From positions 1 to 39,135 of the forward strand of contig WJLZ01000100.1 of assembly GCA_014728215.1 (NCBI GenBank): a stretch of DNA of 39,135 nucleotides, written 5' to 3'. Below the pieces are notes generated by a model, which was not told the DNA's origin, ran no database searches, and saw nothing but the letters and a program-made list of their open reading frames with translations. This DNA is from Chitinivibrionales bacterium (GTDB taxonomy: Bacteria; Fibrobacterota; Chitinivibrionia; Chitinivibrionales; WJKA01). This document shows positions 1 to 8,141 of this stretch, piece after piece. A program made the position numbers and the translations under genes. Each line of letters opens with the position of its first letter. The stretch's first letter is position 1.

Positions 1-938
1 ATTTCAGAGCGGGCCGTCAGTGGTTATATAACTTTTCCACCCCCGGAAGATATTTTGACGGACTGAACATATCCTATAAATTCGGACAATTTGCTCATCT
101 TTCGGGCTATGGCGGACTTCAGGTCCCCTCACGCTATAACGAGGACATCTTTCAGGAAAATACCGATCGTTATGTCGGTGGCTTCTGGAGCGATTTTTTT
201 ATTGGACAGAATCTAATCGCCGGGATCGGATTAACTGCGGAACAGTGTGAATCGCTCGATGACCTTCTGCGGGCCTCCGGTAAAGCCGAATACCGCCTGG
301 GTTACCGTGGCAATATCAAAGGGTTCGCACGCTATGAAATCAACAGCAGTACCCTGGAAAAAGCAGGGGGCCAGTTTCAGTACTCTTTTCTCGGCCCGGT
401 AACGGCACGTATTCATTTCGAAAAACAGGCCGAACTGATCGACTCGGTCAACTTTTACGAGAAAATGATTCTCGAAGAATTCACCCAAACAGGTGTGGAA
501 CTCGGCTATTACATCAACCGGAATACCTATGCCTATGCCGATTATACGGCACGGGTCTTTGACGACGGTACCGACCATATGATCGGTACGAATGTCTATT
601 TCAAAGGCGCGACGGTCCATTTTACCATGCTCAAAGGCGTCAACGGCCAGAGCTATCAACTCTCTCCGGGATACACCTACCAGATTTTCAAATTTCTTGA
701 AGCCGGAGCGCAGGGGAGACTGTATCATTACCGGATCGACGATGATACCACCTGGCAGCGGGCTACCGGTATTTTCGGATTCACCCGCTTGTATCTGCCT
801 TTTTTCGTACCATCACTGGAACTCGTTATCGAACCGCAAATCGAATACCTGACTAATCAAGTATACGAGCGAGATATCAGATTTCTATTTATATCGGAAA
901 TACGACTTCACCGTTTCTGGAAGACAGAAGATTTGTAA
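1..938 (+). CDS. Outer-membrane beta-barrel protein, C-terminal part (cut by window start)
   Basis: The reading frame is open from base 3 to the TAA at 936-938, giving 311 visible residues; the N-terminus lies outside the window. The chain alternates short polar and aromatic/hydrophobic stretches (many Tyr, Phe, Gly, with Asp/Asn turns), typical of transmembrane beta-strands. The last predicted strand ends in RLHRFW, followed by five polar residues. The stop codon overlaps the ATG of the next gene (TAATG), so the two are probably translationally coupled. That next gene is an 11-haem cytochrome, which suggests this barrel is the outer-membrane sheath of an electron conduit. This role is inference from context; the barrel itself carries no motif I can name. 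An unrelated outer-membrane porin remains possible. Confidence 0.7.
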   Translation, partial: FRAGRQWLYNFSTPGRYFDGLNISYKFGQFAHLSGYGGLQVPSRYNEDIFQENTDRYVGGFWSDFFIGQNLIAGIGLTAEQCESLDDLLRASGKAEYRLGYRGNIKGFARYEINSSTLEKAGGQFQYSFLGPVTARIHFEKQAELIDSVNFYEKMILEEFTQTGVELGYYINRNTYAYADYTARVFDDGTDHMIGTNVYFKGATVHFTMLKGVNGQSYQLSPGYTYQIFKFLEAGAQGRLYHYRIDDDTTWQRATGIFGFTRLYLPFFVPSLELVIEPQIEYLTNQVYERDIRFLFISEIRLHRFWKTEDL

Positions 939-1864
939 TGATCAACAAAAAATCCGAATACCGTTTCACAAGAGTTTTTCACAAGGCTTTACTTGCACTG
1001 CCCCTCGTTGTGGGTATGGGAGCGCTTATCGGATATGGCAAAAACAACGATGAAACGATAAGTACCGATACGGTCACGGTTACTGATGTCCAGCGGCATA
1101 TTACCGGCGATGACACCGGCGCCTTCAAGGAAACATTTAATTTTTCGATGCCCGCGGTCAAAATGTCCCATATCGGGCACGAAAAAGGCGGCGTAACCGA
1201 GTGCATAACCTGCCACCACAAACACGACAATGATGACCGGATCAAAGAGTGCGCACAATGCCATAAGGGTGTTGAAGGCATGGAGATTATGCACGAAAAC
1301 TGCGGTGTATGCCATAAGGAAAACAACATTTCCACCGATTGCCGGAGCTGCCATAAAGAAGAGAAAAAAGAACGACGGTTCCTGTTTGGAATACCTTCAA
1401 GCCAGGCGCAGCTTCACAATGTAACGTTCTCTCACGTGAGACATCACCCCCGTGAAGAAGAGTGTCAACGCTGTCATACGACTACCGATAACACGAAACG
1501 TTTTTACAAAAGCGCAAATTACCCGCTTATGGAAGAGTGTCTCACCTGCCACGACAATAAAAAAGCACCGGAAAACTGTGCAGTATGTCATGGTGATTCC
1601 GATACACTGATGCCCCGGTCCCATGCCAACCGGTGGTTGTGCAGAGGCGGCCATGGCATGGAGGCCAATTTCGATAAGCAGAGCTGCCTGCAATGCCATC
1701 AGGAAATGCAATGTAACCAGTGCCACCGGGGACAGGCAGATTTCAAGATTCATCCTGCCGGTTACCGGTTTTCCCACGGCATGGATGTCAAAACCGGAAA
1801 AAACAACTGCACAATGTGTCACGAAACGCGAAGCATGTGTGCACGGTGTCATGAACGGCGGTAG
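938..1864 (+). CDS. Periplasmic 11-haem cytochrome c (class III-like)
   Basis: This 308-aa protein has an N-terminal hydrophobic signal/anchor segment (about residues 16-33) and eleven canonical CXXCH haem c sites: CITCH, CAQCH, CGVCH, CRSCH, CQRCH, CLTCH, CAVCH, CLQCH, CNQCH, CTMCH and CARCH, between residues 89 and 305. Extra histidines between the motifs can supply distal ligands, as expected for bis-His haems. A CRGGH at 235-239 looks like a twelfth site lacking its second Cys. It sits in a W-x(n)-HG context, however, that is common in this family as a ligand segment, so I do not count it. There is no lipobox, so a periplasmic or inner-membrane-anchored position is likely. The start overlaps the stop of the barrel gene. 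Likely role: carrying electrons between inner membrane and barrel. The physiological donor and acceptor are unknown. Confidence 0.9.
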   Translation: MINKKSEYRFTRVFHKALLALPLVVGMGALIGYGKNNDETISTDTVTVTDVQRHITGDDTGAFKETFNFSMPAVKMSHIGHEKGGVTECITCHHKHDNDDRIKECAQCHKGVEGMEIMHENCGVCHKENNISTDCRSCHKEEKKERRFLFGIPSSQAQLHNVTFSHVRHHPREEECQRCHTTTDNTKRFYKSANYPLMEECLTCHDNKKAPENCAVCHGDSDTLMPRSHANRWLCRGGHGMEANFDKQSCLQCHQEMQCNQCHRGQADFKIHPAGYRFSHGMDVKTGKNNCTMCHETRSMCARCHERR

Positions 1865-1898
1865 CGGGGTAAGAACAGGGTTAAAGGTTGAAAGCGAT

Positions 1899-1919
1899 AC
1901 ACTGAGTTTGTCGAAGTGT
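1899..1919. repeat. Short dyad in the gap between the two cytochrome genes
   Basis: In the 138-bp gap between the cytochromes, ACACT (1899-1903) and AGTGT (1915-1919) flank GAGTTTGTCGA. The core resembles the short TTCGACAAxCTCAG intergenic repeat that I recall from many environmental genomes. The rest of the gap is A/G-rich filler with AAGGAAT upstream of the next ATG. It could be a processing or attenuation hairpin, but the stem is short. Confidence 0.4.
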
Positions 1920-2002
1920 TAAAAGTCGAAAGGTGAAGAGTAAAACTTTTAACCGCAACCGGTAATCTGAGAGCGATGAAAATTTTAAGGAATTGATAAA
2001 AA

Positions 2003-2878
2003 ATGAAATATGTGACAGTGGCAGTAACGTTTTCAACAGTGTTTTTACTGGCTACCGGATGCAGTGAGTTGGGGCAGGATGTTGATGATGCAGCCACCGC
2101 CCAATGCGGAATTTGTCATTCAATCCCTCCGGCAACCGCACAACACAAAGTACACGTTGATACGCTGGAGTTCGATTGTGATGCCTGCCACGAAGGCAAC
2201 AGTGCAGACCCTCTGGAGGTCGCTGAAACCCATCATGATGGGGATACCAACGTTGCCTTTTCCGGTTACTGGGATCCCTCCATGGCAGGGAGTTTCAACA
2301 AAGCATCACGTACCTGCGACAATCTCTATTGCCACGGTAATTTCGAAGAAGGTAATACGGTATCGATTCAAATCGGTGATCACGCGAGTTGCGGAAGCTG
2401 TCATGGCGATCCTGCCGAGCATCTTGCGATCACGCAGAACCCCTATCATGCTATTCATGCCGGGCAATATGATAAGAAATGCCAAGCCTGTCACGCCGGT
2501 TATTATGGTAGATATGGAATAAACGATTCGCTCCACTGTAACCGGCAAATCGATGTTACTTTCGGCGATGCATTCGATCCAAAGGGAACCGGGCAATTCA
2601 ATCAATCGCAACAGAGCTGTTCCAATGTCTATTGTCACGGCAATTTTTATCAGGGCACCGGTGCGACCGTATCTTTAGATGATGCAATCGGTGGAAGGTG
2701 CACGGCATGTCATGACACGGCTGCAATCGCAGGAGGTCATCACGGCTTTGACCGGACGAACCATGATATCATGGATTGCAACCAATGCCATTCGGGATAT
2801 AGCATTACAAGCCAAACAATCGATAGTAAGACTCACGCAAACGGCGTTGTCGACATCAAAAACCAGCTGCCTTTTTAA
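2003..2878 (+). CDS. Multihaem cytochrome c lipoprotein with CX4CH motifs (GSu_C4xC-type)
   Basis: The protein has 291 aa. The N-terminus is a lipoprotein signal with lipobox LATGC and acylated Cys20, so the mature protein is probably tethered to the outer membrane. Haem motifs: six CXXCH (CGICH 35, CDACH 59, CGSCH 130, CQACH 160, CTACH 233, CNQCH 259) and two expanded CX4CH (CDNLYCH 105, CSNVYCH 206). The pairing CX4CH...CXXCH, repeated twice with similar surroundings (YCHGNF both times), matches the Geobacter CxxxxCH...CXXCH domain (TIGR01904). The two halves look like an internal duplication (about 85-165 and 185-265). Following the barrel and 11-haem protein, this is the best candidate for the outer-surface cytochrome of the conduit. 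Whether the CX4CH sites bind haem cannot be seen from sequence. Confidence 0.88.
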   Translation: MKYVTVAVTFSTVFLLATGCSELGQDVDDAATAQCGICHSIPPATAQHKVHVDTLEFDCDACHEGNSADPLEVAETHHDGDTNVAFSGYWDPSMAGSFNKASRTCDNLYCHGNFEEGNTVSIQIGDHASCGSCHGDPAEHLAITQNPYHAIHAGQYDKKCQACHAGYYGRYGINDSLHCNRQIDVTFGDAFDPKGTGQFNQSQQSCSNVYCHGNFYQGTGATVSLDDAIGGRCTACHDTAAIAGGHHGFDRTNHDIMDCNQCHSGYSITSQTIDSKTHANGVVDIKNQLPF

Positions 2879-2970
2879 TCAATCGAATAGCAGCCCCACA
2901 GGGGATTACATAAAATCAAAAAGCAGTTGCTTTCCACCGGCACTGTTAAATTCAAACCGGCGAGGAGCTT

Positions 2971-4374
2971 ATGAAAACGGATATTTCTCTTAAATCAGTC
3001 GATCTTTATTTTCTTCCGGTAGAAACCCGCGTTCCGCTTAAATTCGGTCCTGAAACGCTGACATCGGTAACCTGTGCCCGCGTATGTGCCACGGTCGCCG
3101 ATACCTCGGGACAAAAAGCTCATGGATGGGGTGAGACACCGCTCAGTGTGCAGTGGGCCTGGCCCAGTAACGCACTCTCCTATCAGGATCGTCACGAGGC
3201 GATGAAACAGTTCTGCACCATGCTCGCCGAATCCTGGGCACACTACGACAAATCGGGCCATCCGATGGAACTGGGTAACGACTATATTGAAGATGTTCTT
3301 TTGGGGTTATTGGAAAAACTCAATGCATCGTCGGGTCTTAAAGAAAAAATGCCCCGGCTGGCAGCCCTGGTCTGCTGTTCCACATTCGACATCGCAGTCC
3401 ATGACGCCTATGGAAATCTCCTGGGTAAAGATGTGTATGAAACCTATACAAAAGAATATATGAACCGCGATCTTTCATCGTTTCTGGAACCTGCAGAGAA
3501 TTCGTCGGTATCCTTTGAAGGCAAATATCCTGCCGACTATTTTAGAGAAAATGTGCCTGCAACCATGCCTGCCTGGCATCTGGTGGGCGGAAAAGATCTT
3601 TTAGATGACTCTGAGCTGACCGGTAATGAACCCGATGATGGGTATCCGGTGCTGCTTACCGAATGGATTAAACGTGACGGCCTGAAATGCCTGAAAGTCA
3701 AACTCCGGGGCAACGATGCGGAATGGGATTATGACCGGCTGGTTAAAGTAGGAAGAATATCTCTGGACAATGGCGTACTCTGGCTTACCAGTGATTTCAA
3801 CTGCACCGTCACCGATCCCGGTTATGTTAATGACATTTTAGACAAATTGATTATTGAGTACCCACATATTTACCAGATGATTCTCTATGTTGAACAACCA
3901 TTCCCCTACGATCTCGAATCGAACCGGATCGATGTCCACAGTGTATCGGCACGGAAACCGTTGTTCATGGATGAAAGCGCCCACGACTGGAAAATCGTCC
4001 GGTTGGGAAGAAGTCTTGGATGGACCGGTGTGGCCCTGAAAACCTGCAAGACCCAAACCGGTGCCCTGCTGAGCATGTGCTGGGCAAAGGCGCATGGTAT
4101 GACCCTTATGGTGCAGGATCTGACAAATCCCATGCTGGCACAAGTCCCCCACTGCCGGCTCGCAGCATATGCCGGGACTATCATGGGCGTGGAAACCAAC
4201 GGTATGCAATTCTATCCGGCGGCATCGGCGGCAGAGGAAACCGTTCACCCGGGCCTTTACAAGAGGCGTAACGGACGGGTCGACCTGTCGACTCTTGGAG
4301 GAAGCGGGTTCGGATACCGTCTCAATGAAATTAAACGGGAATTACCCGATAAGGCAGCCGGATTCGAGAAATAA
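2971..4374 (+). CDS. Enolase-superfamily (mandelate racemase / muconate lactonizing-like) enzyme
   Basis: This 467-aa protein follows a good Shine-Dalgarno (gaggag). The C-terminal barrel carries the full catalytic signature: KVK at 242-244, metal ligands D275 (SDFN), E308 (VEQP) and E335 (MDES), and K357 (ALKTCK). The superfamily abstracts a proton alpha to a carboxylate; the substrate is not predictable here. The protein is long: between the helical DAYGNLLG segment (about 145-152) and KVK there are roughly 90 residues where most relatives have 15-25, so it has an insertion in or before the barrel. The next two genes encode a sugar isomerase/epimerase-type barrel and a Gfo/Idh/MocA dehydrogenase. 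This points to a sugar or sugar-acid dehydratase/epimerase rather than a dipeptide epimerase. That assignment is inferred from context. Confidence 0.85.
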   Translation: MKTDISLKSVDLYFLPVETRVPLKFGPETLTSVTCARVCATVADTSGQKAHGWGETPLSVQWAWPSNALSYQDRHEAMKQFCTMLAESWAHYDKSGHPMELGNDYIEDVLLGLLEKLNASSGLKEKMPRLAALVCCSTFDIAVHDAYGNLLGKDVYETYTKEYMNRDLSSFLEPAENSSVSFEGKYPADYFRENVPATMPAWHLVGGKDLLDDSELTGNEPDDGYPVLLTEWIKRDGLKCLKVKLRGNDAEWDYDRLVKVGRISLDNGVLWLTSDFNCTVTDPGYVNDILDKLIIEYPHIYQMILYVEQPFPYDLESNRIDVHSVSARKPLFMDESAHDWKIVRLGRSLGWTGVALKTCKTQTGALLSMCWAKAHGMTLMVQDLTNPMLAQVPHCRLAAYAGTIMGVETNGMQFYPAASAAEETVHPGLYKRRNGRVDLSTLGGSGFGYRLNEIKRELPDKAAGFEK

Positions 4375-4466
4375 ACCGGAATTAAAGTACCGGGTATTCG
4401 TCTGGAAAATACCGAACGTAAAAGTACCGAAAAAATATTGGATAATTAAAACAGGAGTAACTACCA

Positions 4467-5303
4467 ATGGCTAAACTGAGTGCATTTGCAGATGAAGTAA
4501 CAAACGATTTAAAAGGACAGGTCGATTTTCTTGTTAAAGAGAAGGTTGAATACATTGAGATTCGCTTTCTTAACGGCAAAAATGTAATGGCCCTTTCCGA
4601 ATCGGAATTAAAAGAAGCCAAAAAGATGCTGGATGACAACGGCATAAAGGTAAGTGCAATCGGTTCACCAATTGGAAAAGTATCGCTTGATGAACCCTTT
4701 GAACCTCATCTTGAAAAATTCAAACATGCCATCGAGCTGGCGCAATTCTTTGAAACCCCCTTTGTCCGCATGTTCAGCTATTATGCTCCCGGTGATCTGA
4801 ACATTGATGATTTGCGGGACCGGGTTATGGACCGGATGGCGCAGAAAGTAGAGCTTCTTTCGGGTATCGATGTTATCATGGTCCACGAAAATGAAACGGG
4901 TATTTACGGTCACAGTGCGGAAAATTGTAAAGATATTGTAGAAACAATCGATTCTCCGAACCTTCGCCTGGTCTATGATTCGGCCAATTTTGTGTGGGGG
5001 CAAAAAATCACCGATAATATCACCCGGTGCTGGCCGCTTATGAAACCCTATATCGCCCATATCCATATCAAGGATTGGAAACTGGGATCGGAAAAACTTG
5101 GAAGCATGCCCGGCGAAGGCGATGGTCAGATAAAGGAGCTTCTGGCAGAGCTTGCGGCAATGGACTATTCAGGCTGCATGACCATGGAACCTCATCTCCA
5201 GGAGGGCGGACAGTTTGGTGGTCATACCGGACCGGAGCTTTTTTCTCAAGCAATTGCAGCGGTACGAAAAATGTCCGATGAAGTTGGATTGGAATGTAAA
5301 TAA
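4467..5303 (+). CDS. Sugar phosphate isomerase/epimerase-type TIM barrel (AP endonuclease 2 fold)
   Basis: This 278-aa protein belongs to the xylose isomerase-like TIM-barrel family (PF01261). The divalent-metal ligands are visible: E141 in MVHEN, D171 in VYDSAN, H200 in HIHIKD and E241 in TMEPH. The start has a clear ribosome site (aggag) nine bases upstream. It lies 92 bp after the enolase-family gene and 14 bp before the dehydrogenase gene, so it is very probably co-transcribed with the latter. Members isomerise or epimerise keto-sugars and inositol derivatives; the exact substrate is not readable from sequence. The combination with a Gfo/Idh/MocA oxidoreductase is a recurrent catabolic pairing for oxidised sugars and inositols. 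Confidence 0.87.
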   Translation: MAKLSAFADEVTNDLKGQVDFLVKEKVEYIEIRFLNGKNVMALSESELKEAKKMLDDNGIKVSAIGSPIGKVSLDEPFEPHLEKFKHAIELAQFFETPFVRMFSYYAPGDLNIDDLRDRVMDRMAQKVELLSGIDVIMVHENETGIYGHSAENCKDIVETIDSPNLRLVYDSANFVWGQKITDNITRCWPLMKPYIAHIHIKDWKLGSEKLGSMPGEGDGQIKELLAELAAMDYSGCMTMEPHLQEGGQFGGHTGPELFSQAIAAVRKMSDEVGLECK

Positions 5304-5317
5304 GAAACGGGGTTGTT

Positions 5318-6358
5318 ATGAAAACATATAATTTTGGAATAGTCGGCACTGGCTTGATTGCCGATTTTCACGCAAAGGCAATCGGCGATATTCCCAACGC
5401 AAAAATTGCAGGATGCTACGACGCCGTAGCTGATCGAACAAAACAGTTTGCAGAAAAACATTCCTGTAAAGGGTTTGATTCTCTTGACGATATGGCCCAC
5501 AGCGATGAGATTGATATTATTACGGTTGCCACTCCCAGCGGCGCCCATATGGAACCGGTCATTGCTGCCGCAGAGGGCGGTAAACACGCAATTTGTGAGA
5601 AACCGCTCGAGGTAACACTCGATCGTGTCGATGCTATGGTCGAGGCACATAAAAAGGCCGGGACTCTTTTGGGCGGCATCTTTCAGAACCGCTTTACCGA
5701 TGCACAGAAGCCTCTTCGGGATGCGATCCAGTCGGGGCGATTCGGCACGATTACCTATGCCGGTGTCTATGTTCCATGGTGGCGCAGTGATGAATACTAT
5801 ACAAACTCATGGCACGGTAGTTGGAAACTCGACGGCGGTGGTGCGCTGATGAATCAATCGTGTCACATGATCGATATGCTTTGTGACCTCATGCCGCCGG
5901 TCGAATCGGTGATGGCCTATGCCGACAATAGAGGACATCCGCAAATTGAAGCCGAAGATACGGCGGCCGCAGCGCTCCGTTTCAAAGGCGGCGCGCTGGG
6001 AATAATCTATGGTACCAGCGCATCATTCCCCGGACAGTTCAAACGGTTCGAGATCTCCGGCACCAAAGGGACGGTTGTCTACCTCGAAGACAGTTTTACG
6101 GTCTGGCAGTTCGCCGATGAACGGCCTGAAGACGCCACGATAAGAAAGCAGTTCGGCCAGGTTGACGGTCTCGGGAGTGTTGACGATCCCGCCGCAATCA
6201 AACACACCAATCACACGCGCAATTTCAGGGCATTCATCGATTCACTGGAATCGGGCAATGATTTCGTTCTTAACGGCCGTGAAGCCCGCAAAGCGGTACA
6301 ATTGATTCTGGCTATCTATGAGTCTGCAAAGGAACGAAAAGAGATTGTGCTTGCGTAA
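5318..6358 (+). CDS. Gfo/Idh/MocA-family NAD(P)-dependent sugar dehydrogenase
   Basis: The protein has 346 aa, normal for the family. It has a Rossmann N-terminus ([12 protein letters not shown], glycines at 7-12), the EKP signature at 94-96 (CEKPLEV) whose Lys takes part in catalysis, and the C-terminal-domain motif [14 protein letters not shown] with H183/D186. It oxidises or reduces a hydroxyl of a sugar or inositol with NAD(P). It starts 14 bp after the TIM-barrel gene and is followed 5 bp later by the macrodomain gene. A second family member lies on the opposite strand at 8141-9160. The two are clearly different in sequence, so this is not a recent duplication. Confidence 0.92.
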   Translation: MKTYNFGIVGTGLIADFHAKAIGDIPNAKIAGCYDAVADRTKQFAEKHSCKGFDSLDDMAHSDEIDIITVATPSGAHMEPVIAAAEGGKHAICEKPLEVTLDRVDAMVEAHKKAGTLLGGIFQNRFTDAQKPLRDAIQSGRFGTITYAGVYVPWWRSDEYYTNSWHGSWKLDGGGALMNQSCHMIDMLCDLMPPVESVMAYADNRGHPQIEAEDTAAAALRFKGGALGIIYGTSASFPGQFKRFEISGTKGTVVYLEDSFTVWQFADERPEDATIRKQFGQVDGLGSVDDPAAIKHTNHTRNFRAFIDSLESGNDFVLNGREARKAVQLILAIYESAKERKEIVLA

Positions 6359-6363
6359 GTGTT

Positions 6364-6867
6364 ATGAAAGTCGTTCACTCCGATATCACCACCTTGCATG
6401 TCGATGCCATAGTCAACGCGGCAAACAAATCGCTTTTGGGCGGCGGGGGCGTTGACGGCGCGATTCATCGTGCGGCAGGGCCCGAACTCCTGGAAGAGTG
6501 CAAAACGCTGGGCGGCTGCAATACCGGTGAAGCCAAAATCACCAAAGGATATAACCTTCCCGCAAAATATGTAATTCATACGGTCGGTCCGGTGTGGAGA
6601 GGCGGGACCAAAGGCGAACCCGAATTGTTATATGGATGCTACCGCAATTCGCTGTCTCTCGCACAAAAACATGAATGCAAAAGCATCGCTTTTCCCTCTA
6701 TCAGTACCGGAGTTTATGGTTATCCTTCAGACGAAGCTGCAAAAATCGCCGTAAAGGCCTGCGGTGATTATGTCAATACTCACGATTATGTCTGCGAGAT
6801 TATCTTTTGCTGTTTCTCGCAAAATGATTATGAGATCTATATCGATTTACTGAAAAAACGCACTTAA
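6364..6867 (+). CDS. Macrodomain protein, O-acetyl-ADP-ribose deacetylase (YmdB-like)
   Basis: This 167-aa single-domain macrodomain has the ADP-ribose-binding hallmarks: IVNAAN (16-21), the [10 protein letters not shown] loop (26-35) and the phosphate-binding STGVYGYP loop near 112-119. Its size and motifs match the MacroD/YmdB class that hydrolyses O-acetyl-ADP-ribose and removes mono-ADP-ribose from acidic residues. It starts 5 bp after the dehydrogenase stop with only a weak ribosome site, suggesting translational coupling. Its 3' end overlaps the 3' end of the opposite-strand flavoprotein gene by four bases (TTAA serves both stops). Placement in a sugar operon is unusual; it could deal with NAD-derived by-products, but this is speculation. 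Confidence 0.92.
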   Translation: MKVVHSDITTLHVDAIVNAANKSLLGGGGVDGAIHRAAGPELLEECKTLGGCNTGEAKITKGYNLPAKYVIHTVGPVWRGGTKGEPELLYGCYRNSLSLAQKHECKSIAFPSISTGVYGYPSDEAAKIAVKACGDYVNTHDYVCEIIFCCFSQNDYEIYIDLLKKRT

Positions 6868-8141
6868 GGATTTTCTCCTGTTCCGGTGTTAGCGGCGTAA
6901 GCTGCTGCATGGTTTCCGGCCGCGTACCCGCTTGCCAGCGCCCAGTGGATATTGTATCCCCCGCATGGCCCATCGACATCGATAACTTCACCACAGAAAT
7001 ACAATCCGTTAATACGTCTGCTCTGCATGGTCCGGGGATCGATCTCATCTCGTATAACACCGCCACTCGTCACCATGGCCTTTTCCTTCGAATCAACACT
7101 GGTAATCCGGACCGGGAATGAGGTCATCGCCTGTATCAAAGCATGCTGGACTTTGGATCCTAAATCACCCATGCGAATGGCGCCGCAATTATCACATCGA
7201 TTGCACAAAAGCCCGGCAAGCGACTGAGGGAGCAGCTCAGAAAGTACATTTTTAACCAGCTTTCCGCCGCTTACTTTCCGCCATATGTTGAATTGTGCCG
7301 CCAAACGATCTTCTGAGAATAATGGAATAAAATTAATGTCGATATTCACTTCACCCCCTGAGTAGAGCCGTCGTGAAATTTCTCCCGAAATATCGAGTGC
7401 AACAGGTCCCGAAAGTCCTTTATGGGTTATAACCAGTTCCCCGCGACACCGCACCCGGGAACTGCGCCTTCCAGCGCCGGCAATTGACAGTTCACAATCA
7501 TCAAGCGAAATGCCGGCGAAGGCACGAAATGGATTGTTATCAATATGAAGTCCGGCAAGCGCACATCGCGGCTCGACAATCGTGTGGCCGGTTGGGCGAA
7601 TGCAATCGTATGTTTCCGATGAGCCGCCGGCCTGCGGCCAGGTCATGCCTCCGGATGCGCAGATGACGACAGGCGTGGATACAAAATTCCCCGAGGCCCT
7701 TACGCCGGAAACCGAGCCGTCTTTGGTCACGATTGCTTCAAGACGAGTGTTCAGCAGAATATCGACTGCTTTGGAGCGAGCCGCTTGCTCCAGCGCCGAT
7801 ACGACATCGACACCCCGCATCGAAGCCGGATAGATCCTGTTGTTCTCATCGATTACCGTGGGGCGCTCAATCGATGAAAAAAATTCCTGTACGTTATTTG
7901 AATCAAACGCATAAAGCGCATTTTTGACAAATGATTTTTGACTGCCGAATTTCGCAGCCATCATCGATGGCGGAACTGCATTGGAGAGATTGCACCGACC
8001 TCCGCCAGCAATCCGCAACTTTGCGCCGGGATAAGTATTCTTTTCGATTATGGCAACCCGGCTTTGTTTTGCCGCCGCACCGATTGCAGCCATTATTCCT
8101 GCCGGACCCGCACCGATTATGATGCAATCATAATTTTGCAT
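6864..8141 (-). CDS. NAD(P)/FAD-dependent oxidoreductase of the BaiN/HI0933 (YhiN) family
   Basis: The protein has 425 aa. The N-terminal dinucleotide fold [17 protein letters not shown] binds FAD. It is followed by the family-specific segment [16 protein letters not shown]. The C-terminus has the second FAD motif [18 protein letters not shown] and the [10 protein letters not shown] helix. Relatives are flavoproteins of poorly defined reductase function; BaiN was named for bile acid reduction, which should not be assumed here. The ATG overlaps the TAA of the upstream dehydrogenase gene (TAATG read on the minus strand), so the two form an operon. The 3' end overlaps the macrodomain gene by 4 bp, and there is no terminator between these convergent genes. 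Confidence 0.9.
   Translation of the reverse strand: MQNYDCIIIGAGPAGIMAAIGAAAKQSRVAIIEKNTYPGAKLRIAGGGRCNLSNAVPPSMMAAKFGSQKSFVKNALYAFDSNNVQEFFSSIERPTVIDENNRIYPASMRGVDVVSALEQAARSKAVDILLNTRLEAIVTKDGSVSGVRASGNFVSTPVVICASGGMTWPQAGGSSETYDCIRPTGHTIVEPRCALAGLHIDNNPFRAFAGISLDDCELSIAGAGRRSSRVRCRGELVITHKGLSGPVALDISGEISRRLYSGGEVNIDINFIPLFSEDRLAAQFNIWRKVSGGKLVKNVLSELLPQSLAGLLCNRCDNCGAIRMGDLGSKVQHALIQAMTSFPVRITSVDSKEKAMVTSGGVIRDEIDPRTMQSRRINGLYFCGEVIDVDGPCGGYNIHWALASGYAAGNHAAAYAANTGTGENP

Noticed and set aside
1640-1656. CRGGH in the 11-haem cytochrome as a lost twelfth haem site
   Set aside because: One base change would restore a Cys, but the W...HG setting is common in this family as a haem-ligand segment without CXXCH, so loss cannot be claimed.
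2971-6358. Inositol catabolic operon with named genes
   Set aside because: TIM-barrel plus Gfo/Idh/MocA enzymes also serve many other sugars, and no iolC, iolD or iolB homologue is present, so symbols would be guesses.
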